This document shows positions 14,479-21,362 of a stretch of 38,462 nt of DNA, in pieces. Source of the stretch: CAYLPU01 sp964385635 (lineage in GTDB: Bacteria; Chloroflexota; Anaerolineae; B4-G1); NCBI GenBank assembly GCA_964385635.1, contig CAYLPU010000047.1:1-38462 (forward strand), in the 5' to 3' direction. The position numbers and the translations under genes are program-made. A model generated the notes under the pieces. The model was given only the letters and a program-made list of their open reading frames with translations, was not told where the DNA came from and ran no database searches. Each line of letters starts with the position of its first letter. Position 1 is the first letter of the stretch.

Positions 14479-15918
14479 ATGAGCCGATTGACCATACACC
14501 CCGGCGCGCCACTGCGTGGGCGCATCCGCGTTCCGGGCGATAAATCCATCTCCCACCGGGCGCTGTTGCTCGGTGGACTGGCCGATGGAGACAACCAGAT
14601 CAGCGGCTTCCTTCCCTCGGGCGACTGCCTGGCGACCCTGGCTTGCATCCGGGCATTGGGCGTCGAAGTGACCCCCATCCCCGGCCCTTCCTCCTATGAG
14701 GGGGAAGTGACCCCCATCCCCGGCCCTTCCCCCTATGAGGGGGAAGTGACCCCCATCCCCGGCCCTTCCCCCTATGAGGGGGAAGGGAGTCTTACCACGT
14801 TAGTTGTCCACGGGCGCGGACTCCATGGGCTGCAAGAGCCGTCCGCGCCGTTGAACTGCGCTCGTTCTGGCACGACGATGCGCCTCCTGGCAGGCCTCCT
14901 GGCGGGCCAACCGCCAGGGCCGGTCTCCCGACCGCGCCCCTGCACGCTCACCGGCAACCTGCAGTTACTCCGCCGCCCGATGCGTCGCGTCGTTGAGCCG
15001 CTTCGCCGGATGGGCGCCCAGATTGAGACCACTGATGGCCACGCTCCTCTCGTCATTCGCGGACGACGGCTGCACGGCTGCGATCACACTTTGCCCGTTG
15101 CCAGCGCCCAGGTCAAGAGTGCATTGCTGCTGGCCGGGCTGTACGCCGACAGTCCAACTACCGTCCGCCAGCCCGGCCCCGCCCGCGACCACACCAGGCG
15201 TATGCTCGCTGCGATGGGAGCGACCATCGAAGTAAGGGGTCTGACCGTCACCCTGGTCCCTGGCCCCTCGCCCCTTGTCCCTCTCTCCCTCACCGTTCCT
15301 GGCGATATCTCCTCGGCGGCCTTCCTGCTGGTCGCGGCGACGCTGGTGCCCGGCTCGGAGGTCACCGTTGAGGACGTGGGCATCAATCCCACCCGCACGG
15401 GCCTGCTGGACGTGCTGCGGGAGATGGGGGCTGAAATTGACTTGGACAATGAGCACGAGCAGGGGAACGAACCGGTGGCCGACGTGACGGTGCGCGCGTC
15501 GGACCTCGTGGGCGTGGAGGTCGGCGGCGACATGGTGGTGCGGATGATTGATGAGTTCCCGGTGCTGGCGGTCGCCGCGACCCAGGCGCACGGCACCACC
15601 GTTGTTCGAGACGCCGCCGAGTTGCGTGTCAAGGAAACCGACCGCATCGCCACCGTCGTCACCGAACTGCGGGCGCTGGGCGCGCACATTGACCCGCTCC
15701 CCGACGGGTTTATAATAGAGGGGCCAACCTCACTGCGCGGCGCGGTGGTGGACAGCCACGGCGATCACCGGCTGGCGATGGCTCTGGCTGTGGCTGGATT
15801 GCTGGCCGATGGGGAAACGGTCGTCGGCAACGCGGAGTGTATCAGGGACTCGTTTCCGGGGTTTGAGACTACATTGGCTCGCCTGAAAGGAGAACAAGAA
15901 AACTTTCTCAAACACTGA
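14479..15918 (+). CDS. aroA: EPSP synthase (3-phosphoshikimate 1-carboxyvinyltransferase) with in-frame repeat insertion
   Basis: The product has 479 residues against about 430 usual. Conserved blocks are present: GDKSISHRAL, the CARSGTTMRLLAG block, SAQVKSALLLAGL, RVKETDRI and SHGDHRLAMA. It transfers the enolpyruvyl group of PEP to shikimate-3-phosphate. Residues 63-101 are three copies of a 13-residue unit (EVTPIPGPSPYEG) encoded by three 39-bp repeats. This foreign stretch lies in a surface region of domain 1 and explains the extra length. A second Pro-rich stretch near residues 259-268 (LVPGPSPLVP) also looks inserted. All catalytic blocks are intact, so the enzyme is probably active. 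It is followed by a convergent toxin-antitoxin pair. Confidence 0.93.
   Translation: MSRLTIHPGAPLRGRIRVPGDKSISHRALLLGGLADGDNQISGFLPSGDCLATLACIRALGVEVTPIPGPSSYEGEVTPIPGPSPYEGEVTPIPGPSPYEGEGSLTTLVVHGRGLHGLQEPSAPLNCARSGTTMRLLAGLLAGQPPGPVSRPRPCTLTGNLQLLRRPMRRVVEPLRRMGAQIETTDGHAPLVIRGRRLHGCDHTLPVASAQVKSALLLAGLYADSPTTVRQPGPARDHTRRMLAAMGATIEVRGLTVTLVPGPSPLVPLSLTVPGDISSAAFLLVAATLVPGSEVTVEDVGINPTRTGLLDVLREMGAEIDLDNEHEQGNEPVADVTVRASDLVGVEVGGDMVVRMIDEFPVLAVAATQAHGTTVVRDAAELRVKETDRIATVVTELRALGAHIDPLPDGFIIEGPTSLRGAVVDSHGDHRLAMALAVAGLLADGETVVGNAECIRDSFPGFETTLARLKGEQENFLKH
14665..14781 (+). repeat. Three 39-bp direct repeats inside aroA
   Basis: Units begin at 14665, 14704 and 14743, each starting GAAGTGACCCCCATCCCCGG; the first differs from the others by one base (T for C in the CTTCC stretch). 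The unit length is a multiple of three and has no stop in the aroA frame. GC-rich unit ends (CCCCCTATGAGGGGG) form a small palindrome. It looks like a dispersed repeat tolerated in frame. Confidence 0.9.
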
Positions 15919-15958
15919 GCCTTTGGGTAAGGTCACGCTGAGGTGCAGAGAGCCCTTT

Positions 15959-16264
15959 TCAGTAGGCTGGAACTGCCTCCAGTGGCAGCAATCGGATTTC
16001 CAGTCGTGCATTCAAAGCCTGGGCCACTCGATACAGCAGCGAAAGAGAGAGCTTGCCGCCTGCATCTTCCAGGTAATACAGGTCATCTACGTCGACACCT
16101 ACCATGTCGGCCAGCTCTTCAGCGCTGATGCCCCGCGTTGCTTGAAGGTCCAGCAAGTCGCGCACCAGTTGATACTGAGGTTCCAGTTCCTCGTGAATTC
16201 TGGCAAACTCTGGATCCTCAAGCTGTCGGGCCAAAAAGTCATCAAACTTGAGCGTAGTAGTCAT
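15959..16264 (-). CDS. higA: HigA-like antitoxin with XRE helix-turn-helix
   Basis: The 101-residue protein has an acidic N-terminal segment (KFDDFLARQLEDPEFARIHE) typical of antitoxins paired with Gp49/HigB toxins. A helix-turn-helix domain follows (about 38-95: LLDLQATRGISAEELADMVG, then LSLSLLYRVAQAL). It should neutralise the toxin and repress the shared promoter. It follows the toxin gene by 5 bp on the same strand, the HigBA order. It lies antisense to the surrounding aro genes and its stop is 40 bp from the convergent aroA stop. Confidence 0.85.
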   Translation of the reverse strand: MTTTLKFDDFLARQLEDPEFARIHEELEPQYQLVRDLLDLQATRGISAEELADMVGVDVDDLYYLEDAGGKLSLSLLYRVAQALNARLEIRLLPLEAVPAY

Positions 16265-16269
16265 TGTTC

Positions 16270-16608
16270 TTACTCCAAGAAATCATTTAATCGTCGTCTC
16301 GCTGTGTCAATCTCTCTGCGCGGAGTCTTTTTGGTCTTCTTCACAAAGGCATGGAGGAAAATGATCCGCCGTCCGGTATGAAAGGAATAAAACAAACGGT
16401 AGGCCGTGCCCCTCGTCCTAACGCGAAGTTCCCATATCTTGCCCTGTAGGTGCCGCACATAAGGCATCCCTAGTGTCGGGCCACGTTCCTGTAGCAGATC
16501 AATTTGATGCACAATATGACCGCGGGCACGAGGGGGAAGTTGCTCCAGAAACGTAGCGACCGGACATCTCCCGCGAGCGTCCACATAGAATTCGACGGAC
16601 CAATCCAT
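16270..16608 (-). CDS. higB: HigB/Gp49-family toxin (RelE superfamily)
   Basis: The 112-residue basic protein has the pattern of phage-derived Gp49/HigB toxins: WSVEFYVDARGRCPVATFLE, then GKIWELRVRTRGTAYRLFY, then IIFLHAFVKKTKKTP. These are ribosome-dependent mRNA interferases in known members. It starts at ATG 16608, only about 12 nt after the expected transcription start, with no clear Shine-Dalgarno, so it may be translated leaderless. That would keep toxin yield low. The pair interrupts the aro operon between aroA and aroE. Confidence 0.85.
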   Translation of the reverse strand: MDWSVEFYVDARGRCPVATFLEQLPPRARGHIVHQIDLLQERGPTLGMPYVRHLQGKIWELRVRTRGTAYRLFYSFHTGRRIIFLHAFVKKTKKTPRREIDTARRRLNDFLE

Positions 16609-16616
16609 GTTTTTTT

Positions 16617-16655
16617 CTCGGATCCGAGTATACTAGAAAACAAGAGTTGTGTCAA
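16617..16655 (-). promoter_or_regulatory. Promoter and palindromic operator of the toxin-antitoxin pair
   Basis: On the minus strand TTGACA (16650-16655), a 17-bp spacer and TATACT (16627-16632) form a near-perfect promoter. A perfect 12-bp palindrome, CTCGGATCCGAG (16617-16628), overlaps the -10 and is the natural binding site for the antitoxin. The promoter faces away from aroE and overlaps the DNA just before it. Confidence 0.85.
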
Positions 16656-16682
16656 AGCACTGATGAATTGATCAAACAGGAG

Positions 16683-17600
16683 ATGGTACCTATAACTAAG
16701 GCCCAAACGATTGACGGCGAGACCCAACTTGTCGGGCTTATAGGCTGGCCGGTGGAGCATAGCCTCTCACCGGCGATGCACAACGGGGCCTTCGACGCGC
16801 TGGGGCTGAACTGGCGCTACGTCCCGCTGCCGGTACCGCCGGGGCAGGTCGAGGCGGCCGTGCGCGGGCTGGCCGCGCTGGGCTTTCGTGGCGCTAACGT
16901 GACCGCGCCGCACAAGCAGACCGTGATGCCTGTGCTCGATCCCATCGCTCCCAACGCCAGGGCGCTCGGTGCGGTCAATACGCTCGTCATCGGACGGGGC
17001 GCGGACAAGACGCCGATCATCGGCGGCTACAACACCGACGACAAAGGCTTCGTCGGCGCGTTGCGACAGGGCGGGTTTGAGCCTGAGGACGGGGGCAACG
17101 GGGTTGTCGTGGGCGCGGGCGGCGCTGCGCGGGCGGTCATCTTTGGCCTGCTCTGGTCGGGTACTGGGGAGATCGTGGTGCTCAACCGCACTCTGGAACG
17201 GGCACAGGCGCTTGTCTCGGACCTGGGCCGCCGTCACAGGTGGTCGTCCCGGTTGAGTGCCTTGCCCCTCACGCCGGAGACGCTCATTGAATCCACTCGC
17301 GCCGCCGACTTGCTGGTCAACGCGACCACGGTGGGGATGTGGCCCCACGCGGACGGTTCCGTATGGCCCGGCGACGTGCCCATCCCATTCCACCTGACAG
17401 TGTTCGACCTGGTCTACAACCCGCTAGAGACGCGACTCCTGCGACAAACGCGGGAATCGGGCGCGCGCGCCATTGACGGGTTGGGGATGCTCGTGCGGCA
17501 GGGGGCGCTGGCGTTCGACATGTGGACCAACCAGGGCCTGGTCATAGACGAGATCGCCGCGCTGATGCGCGCCGCCTGCGAATGCACGCTGAGGAGGTAA
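16683..17600 (+). CDS. aroE: Shikimate dehydrogenase
   Basis: The enzyme of about 305 residues shows the shikimate-binding HSLSPAMHN block, the GANVTAPHK block with the catalytic Lys, NTDDKGF with the catalytic Asp, and the NADP-binding loop VGAGGAARAV followed by NRT. It reduces 3-dehydroshikimate with NADPH. The start is uncertain. ATG 16683 is the first in-frame ATG, but AGGAG abuts it with almost no spacing; upstream in-frame TTG codons at 16647 and 16668 are possible. The 5' end is squeezed against the divergent toxin promoter. I see no promoter of its own, so it relies on read-through past the antisense pair. Its stop overlaps the start region of aroC. Confidence 0.92.
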   Translation: MVPITKAQTIDGETQLVGLIGWPVEHSLSPAMHNGAFDALGLNWRYVPLPVPPGQVEAAVRGLAALGFRGANVTAPHKQTVMPVLDPIAPNARALGAVNTLVIGRGADKTPIIGGYNTDDKGFVGALRQGGFEPEDGGNGVVVGAGGAARAVIFGLLWSGTGEIVVLNRTLERAQALVSDLGRRHRWSSRLSALPLTPETLIESTRAADLLVNATTVGMWPHADGSVWPGDVPIPFHLTVFDLVYNPLETRLLRQTRESGARAIDGLGMLVRQGALAFDMWTNQGLVIDEIAALMRAACECTLRR

Positions 17601-17602
17601 TG

Positions 17603-18769
17603 ATGCTACGATTCCTGACCGCCGGCGAATCCCACGGCCCCTGCCTGACTGCCATTGTGGAGGGGCTGCCCGCGGGGCTTGCGGTGGACGTGGAGGCCAT
17701 CAACCGCGACCTGGCCCGCCGGCAGGGCGGCTACGGCCGCGGCAGGCGGATGAAGATCGAGCGGGACCGGGTGAAGATCCTGGGCGGGGTCATCGCGGGC
17801 CGGACGACGGGCGCACCCGTCGCGCTGCGCATTGAGAACCGGGATTGGGCCAACTGGCGTGATCGCTGGGCCGCTGGCGACGGCTCGACCGAGCCTTCGG
17901 GCCGAGCCGACTCGACTGGGCTCGCCGAAGTCCTGCCACGACTGAGCGTGCCCCGGCCCGGCCACGCTGACTACGCGGGCATGGTCAAGTACGGCCTGGA
18001 CGACGCACGGCCGGTGCTGGAGCGGGCCAGCGCCCGGGAGACGGCGGCGCGGGTGGCCGTGGGCGCGTTGGCGAAGCAATTGCTCGCCACCTTCGACGTC
18101 GCCGTCGGCAGTATCGTCACCGAGATCGGGACCGTCGTCGCGACGATCCCTGGCCTGCCGCCGGAGGAACTTTGGGCGCTGGCCGAGGAGAGCGACGTGC
18201 GCTGCCCCGACGAAGGGGCCACCGCCCGGATGCGGGCGGTGATTGACGCAGCCCGCGAGGCGGGTGACTCTCTTGGCGGTGTCTTCTTCGTCGTCGCCAC
18301 CGGCGTCCCGGTCGGCCTGGGCAGCCACGTCCACTGGGATCGGCGGCTCGACGCGCGGCTGGCGGCGGCGGTGATGTCCATCCCCGCCATCAAGGGAGTG
18401 GAGATCGGCCCGGCGTTCGAGAACGCCCGTTGCCCCGGCACGCAGGTGCACGACGAACTGTACCCGGACGGCCAGGGCGGCGTAACGCGGCTCACGAACC
18501 GGGCCGGTGGCATCGAGGGAGGCATGACCAACGGCGCACCGGTCGTGGTGCGGGTTGCGATGAAGCCCATCCCGACCACCCTCACGCCGCTCCGCTCGGT
18601 TGACCTGGCGACGGGTGAACCGGCGGAGACCCAGTACCAGCGCTCCGACGTCTGTGCCGTGCCCGCCGCGGCGGTCGTCGGCGAGGCCATGGTCGCCTGG
18701 GTGCTGGCCGGCGCGCTGCTGGAGAAACTGGGCGGCGACAGCCTGACGGAGATGGCGCGAGGAAAATGA
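17603..18769 (+). CDS. aroC: Chorismate synthase
   Basis: The 388-residue enzyme has the conserved start LRFLTAGESHGP and the GRRMKIE, GRTTGAPVAL, RPGHADYAG, RASARETAARVA and GGIEGGMTNG blocks. It makes chorismate from EPSP using reduced FMN. Two adjacent ATGs exist (17600 and 17603); 17603 gives better spacing from AGGAGG. Around 17882-17945 the protein carries an unusual GSTEPSGRADSTGLAEVLPR stretch just before the conserved RPGHADYAG. It is encoded by palindrome-rich DNA and appears to be a small in-frame repeat insertion. Conserved blocks on either side are intact. Confidence 0.95.
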   Translation: MLRFLTAGESHGPCLTAIVEGLPAGLAVDVEAINRDLARRQGGYGRGRRMKIERDRVKILGGVIAGRTTGAPVALRIENRDWANWRDRWAAGDGSTEPSGRADSTGLAEVLPRLSVPRPGHADYAGMVKYGLDDARPVLERASARETAARVAVGALAKQLLATFDVAVGSIVTEIGTVVATIPGLPPEELWALAEESDVRCPDEGATARMRAVIDAAREAGDSLGGVFFVVATGVPVGLGSHVHWDRRLDARLAAAVMSIPAIKGVEIGPAFENARCPGTQVHDELYPDGQGGVTRLTNRAGGIEGGMTNGAPVVVRVAMKPIPTTLTPLRSVDLATGEPAETQYQRSDVCAVPAAAVVGEAMVAWVLAGALLEKLGGDSLTEMARGK

Positions 18770-18787
18770 CCGAGGACCAATGACCAA

Positions 18788-18815
18788 ATGACAAATGACA
18801 AATGACAAATGACAA
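18788..18815 (+). repeat. Heptamer tandem repeat ATGACAA before aroKB
   Basis: Four 7-bp units with ATG at 18788, 18795, 18802 and 18809 lie between aroC and the kinase-synthase gene. Because 7 is not a multiple of 3, successive ATGs fall in different frames. Only the last (18809) is in frame with aroKB. Confidence 0.8.
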
Positions 18816-18847
18816 ATAGACAAAAGGGTGAACAGAGCGATGGGGCG

Positions 18848-20461
18848 ATGACGAATGTCGTGGTGACCGGGTTCATGGGCACGGGCAAGACCGCCGTCGG
18901 GCAGGAGGTCGCCCGACGGCTGGGTTGTCCGTTCGTGGATATGGATGCGGAGATCGAGGTGCGGGCAGGCAAACCCATCCCGCGCATCTTCACTGAAGAC
19001 GGGGAGGCCGCGTTCCGGCAGATGGAGGCCGCGCTTTGCGAGGAGTTGGGCGCGGAGGGGGGGAGGGTGATCGCCACTGGCGGCGGGGCGCTGGTTGACC
19101 CCACCAACCGGGCGCGGATGATGAGAAGCGGCACCGTCGTCTGCCTGACCTGCGACATGGGCGAGATCCTGCGTCGGGTGAACGCGGGCTCCAATCCAGA
19201 CAGGCCGCTGCTCAGCGTGGCCGACCCTCGTGCTGAAGTCGAGCGTCTGCTGGAGGTGCGCCGCGAGGTCTACATCGCCATCCCCTGGCAGGTAGACACC
19301 ACTGGGCTTTCGGTCGAAGAGGTCGCCGAGCGCGTGGTGGCGGTCGCTGGTCTCATCACCCTCCCCGTTCGTTACCCCGGCGGGCGGTACGAAATCCACA
19401 TCGGCGATGGAATGCTGGCACACGTCGGCGGTCTGTTGCGTGCAACCGGTATTCCTGAAGGTAGCCGCATCGCCATCGTCTCTAACCCCGTCGTCGCGCC
19501 GCTCTACGGTGCGCAGGTCGAGGCGGCCCTGCGGTCGGTGGGGTTTCAACCCTTCGCTTGCTCCATGTCCGACGGGGAACAGCATAAGACGCTCGCCACC
19601 GTTGTTATGCTCTACGACCAGTTTCTCGCTGGCGGGTTGGACCGCAGTGGCGTGGTGCTATCGCTGGGCGGCGGCGTGACCGGCGACGTGGCGGGCTTTG
19701 CGGCGGCGTCCTTTATGCGGGGCATCCGCTTTTTTCAGGTGCCCACGACGCTGCTGGCGATGGTGGACGCCAGTGTGGGCGGCAAGACGGGCGTTGATCT
19801 TCCCCAGGGTAAGAACCTCGTCGGTGCGTTCAAACAACCGGTGCTGGTGGCCATTGATCCCACTGTGCTGGCGACACTGCCCGCTGAGGAGATTCGCTCC
19901 GGCCTGGCCGAGGTGATCAAACACGGTGTCATCGGCGACCCAGACCTCTTCACCGAACTGGAGTCCTTGATCTCCAATCGTTCGACTGAGCGCTCACGAC
20001 GAGGTCTCCAATCTCCAATCTCCACCACCCAACTTGCCCGCGCCCTTGGCGTCAAAATCGCCATCGTCGAAGAAGACCCCTTCGAGCGAGATCGTCGTGC
20101 CGTGCTCAACCTGGGCCATACCGTGGGCCATGCGCTGGAGAAACTGAGCGGCTTTGCGCTGCGCCACGGCGAAGCGGTCAGCATTGGAATGGTGGCGGCG
20201 GCGAGGATCGCGGCCGAACTGGACCGGACCACTCCGTCGCTTGCCGGGCGAATCGAGGCGATCCTTTCCGGCTGGGGATTGGTGGTGAGATGTCCCCCCT
20301 TTGATGCCGGCGCTATCTGGGAGGCAATGGCCCACGACAAGAAGCGGCGGGGGCGATCCTTGCGCTGGGTGCTTCCCAACGCTATCGGCGAAGTGGGAAT
20401 CGCCGAGGACGTGCCGCAGGAGACGGTAACGTCGGTCTTACGAAACCTGGGAGCGAGATAA
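18848..20461 (+). CDS. aroK/aroB: Shikimate kinase / 3-dehydroquinate synthase fusion
   Basis: This is a bifunctional protein of 537 residues. The kinase part (about 1-170) starts with the P-loop GFMGTGKT and has DMDAEIE and the GGGALVDP block. The synthase part (about 180-537) has SDGEQHKT, GGGVTGDVAGFAA, VDASVGGKTGVD, LAEVIKHG, LNLGHTVGHALE and RHGEAVS. It catalyses two non-consecutive steps of the pathway. I chose ATG 18848 because kinases of this family begin 3-5 residues before VVVTGFMG; an in-frame ATG at 18809 in the heptamer repeat would add 13 odd residues. In the synthase part, around 19965-20030, a low-complexity stretch (LISNRSTERSRRGLQSPIST) encoded by repeats replaces the usual helix and is probably an in-frame insertion. 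Confidence 0.93.
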   Translation: MTNVVVTGFMGTGKTAVGQEVARRLGCPFVDMDAEIEVRAGKPIPRIFTEDGEAAFRQMEAALCEELGAEGGRVIATGGGALVDPTNRARMMRSGTVVCLTCDMGEILRRVNAGSNPDRPLLSVADPRAEVERLLEVRREVYIAIPWQVDTTGLSVEEVAERVVAVAGLITLPVRYPGGRYEIHIGDGMLAHVGGLLRATGIPEGSRIAIVSNPVVAPLYGAQVEAALRSVGFQPFACSMSDGEQHKTLATVVMLYDQFLAGGLDRSGVVLSLGGGVTGDVAGFAAASFMRGIRFFQVPTTLLAMVDASVGGKTGVDLPQGKNLVGAFKQPVLVAIDPTVLATLPAEEIRSGLAEVIKHGVIGDPDLFTELESLISNRSTERSRRGLQSPISTTQLARALGVKIAIVEEDPFERDRRAVLNLGHTVGHALEKLSGFALRHGEAVSIGMVAAARIAAELDRTTPSLAGRIEAILSGWGLVVRCPPFDAGAIWEAMAHDKKRRGRSLRWVLPNAIGEVGIAEDVPQETVTSVLRNLGAR

Positions 20462-20462
20462 A

Positions 20463-20969
20463 ATGACAAATCTTCAATCTCCAATCTCTAATCTCAAAAT
20501 CCTGGTTCTCCACGGCCCCAACCTCAACCTGCTGGGGCGACGGGAGCCTGAAACCTATGGGAGCATAACGCTGGACGAGATCAACGCGACGTTGCACGAG
20601 GCCGCGAACGAGCGCAGCGTGGAACTGCGTGTCCTGCAATCCAACCACGAGGGTGCACTCGTTGATGCGTTGCACGAAGCGATGGGCTGGGCCGACGGTG
20701 TGCTTATCAACGCCGGCGCCTACACCCACACCAGTATCGCGTTGCGGGACGCGGTCGCCGCCGTAGGGTTCCCAGTGGTGGAGATCCACCTCTCGAACGT
20801 CTACGCCCGCGAGCCATTCCGCCACAAGTCGCTCATCGCGCCGGTCTGCGTGGGGCAGATCAGCGGCTTTGGTTGGCGCAGTTACCTCCTGGGGTTGACG
20901 GCGCTACTGGACTACATTCATGAAACCAGAATCGGCAGCGAAAAAGCAACTTCCGCTGAGACGGGTTGA
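20463..20969 (+). CDS. aroQ: Type II 3-dehydroquinate dehydratase
   Basis: The 168-residue protein has the conserved LHGPNLNLLGRREPETYG block with the catalytic Tyr, the QSNHEG block, NAGAYTHTS, EIHLSNVYAREPFR and the final ISGFGWRSY block. It dehydrates 3-dehydroquinate. The start ATG at 20463 lies 1 bp after the aroKB stop. The first 11 residues (MTNLQSPISNL) are encoded by the same ATCTCCA-type repeats seen inside aroB, so the real ancestral start may have been near KILVLHGPN. It is the last pathway gene before a structured gap. Confidence 0.94.
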   Translation: MTNLQSPISNLKILVLHGPNLNLLGRREPETYGSITLDEINATLHEAANERSVELRVLQSNHEGALVDALHEAMGWADGVLINAGAYTHTSIALRDAVAAVGFPVVEIHLSNVYAREPFRHKSLIAPVCVGQISGFGWRSYLLGLTALLDYIHETRIGSEKATSAETG

Positions 20970-20984
20970 TCAGGCACAGGAACC

Positions 20985-21063
20985 GCGTGAAACGTAATGC
21001 GTAAAGCGTAACCTTGCCAGCACAGAGCCCTCCTCACGTTTCACGTTTCACGTTTTACGTACG
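20985..21063. repeat. Inverted repeat of ACGTGAA-type units
   Basis: The left part (CGTGAAACGTAATGCGTAAA) and the right part (CACGTTTCACGTTTCACGTT) are built from the same 7-9 bp unit in opposite orientations. A related single-orientation copy stands just before the second ABC gene (3375-3394). It is a recurrent intergenic repeat. An open frame across it gives only a spurious peptide. Confidence 0.55.
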
Positions 21064-21179
21064 AAAGTCACTTATGTCCCTGCCAAAAAGAAGGCATGGT
21101 TCATCTGGTCTCAAAAGACTGGTTGACAGATTCAACCGACCGAGAAGCACGTTTTGGGCCGACAATCCACGTTTGAGCC

Positions 21180-21276
21180 GCACCGGCCTGGAAGAGCCGG
21201 TGCTGGATTGCTTCCTGACCAGCAATTCCCGCTTTGGGAATTTTGCTCAAGCGCATCGGCCTAAAAGAGCCGATGC
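21180..21276 (+). other. Twin hairpins with compensatory change upstream of the aminotransferase
   Basis: GCACCGGC-CTGGAAGA-GCCGGTGC (21180-21203) and GCATCGGC-CTAAAAGA-GCCGATGC (21253-21276) have the same shape, loop length and following TGG, 73 bp apart. The stem differs by one compensated base pair (C-G against T-A). Between them is a third hairpin, AATTCCC-GCTTT-GGGAATT. The 390-bp gap between aroQ and the aminotransferase therefore holds structured, repeated DNA that may act as an RNA leader or a 3' processing element. No known riboswitch is recognised. Confidence 0.45.
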
Positions 21277-21362
21277 TGGGACAAAAAGCGCCCAGCACCG
21301 TCTGTTTTACGGCGGTGCGGTTGGCGAAAATCGCTTGGTTTGACCCTGAAATGTTGTTCTGT

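Noticed and set aside
17606..19585. Long minus-strand open frame opposite aroC and aroKB
   Set aside because: Same GC-driven shadow effect; both plus-strand genes are full-length, conserved enzymes.
21106..21145. TTGACA as a promoter -35 before the aminotransferase
   Set aside because: No acceptable -10 at 16-18 bp; the sequence is part of a small hairpin.
21014..21343. A 109-codon plus-strand frame before the aminotransferase
   Set aside because: It starts inside the ACGTGAA-type repeat and runs through hairpins; the translation has no coherent protein pattern.
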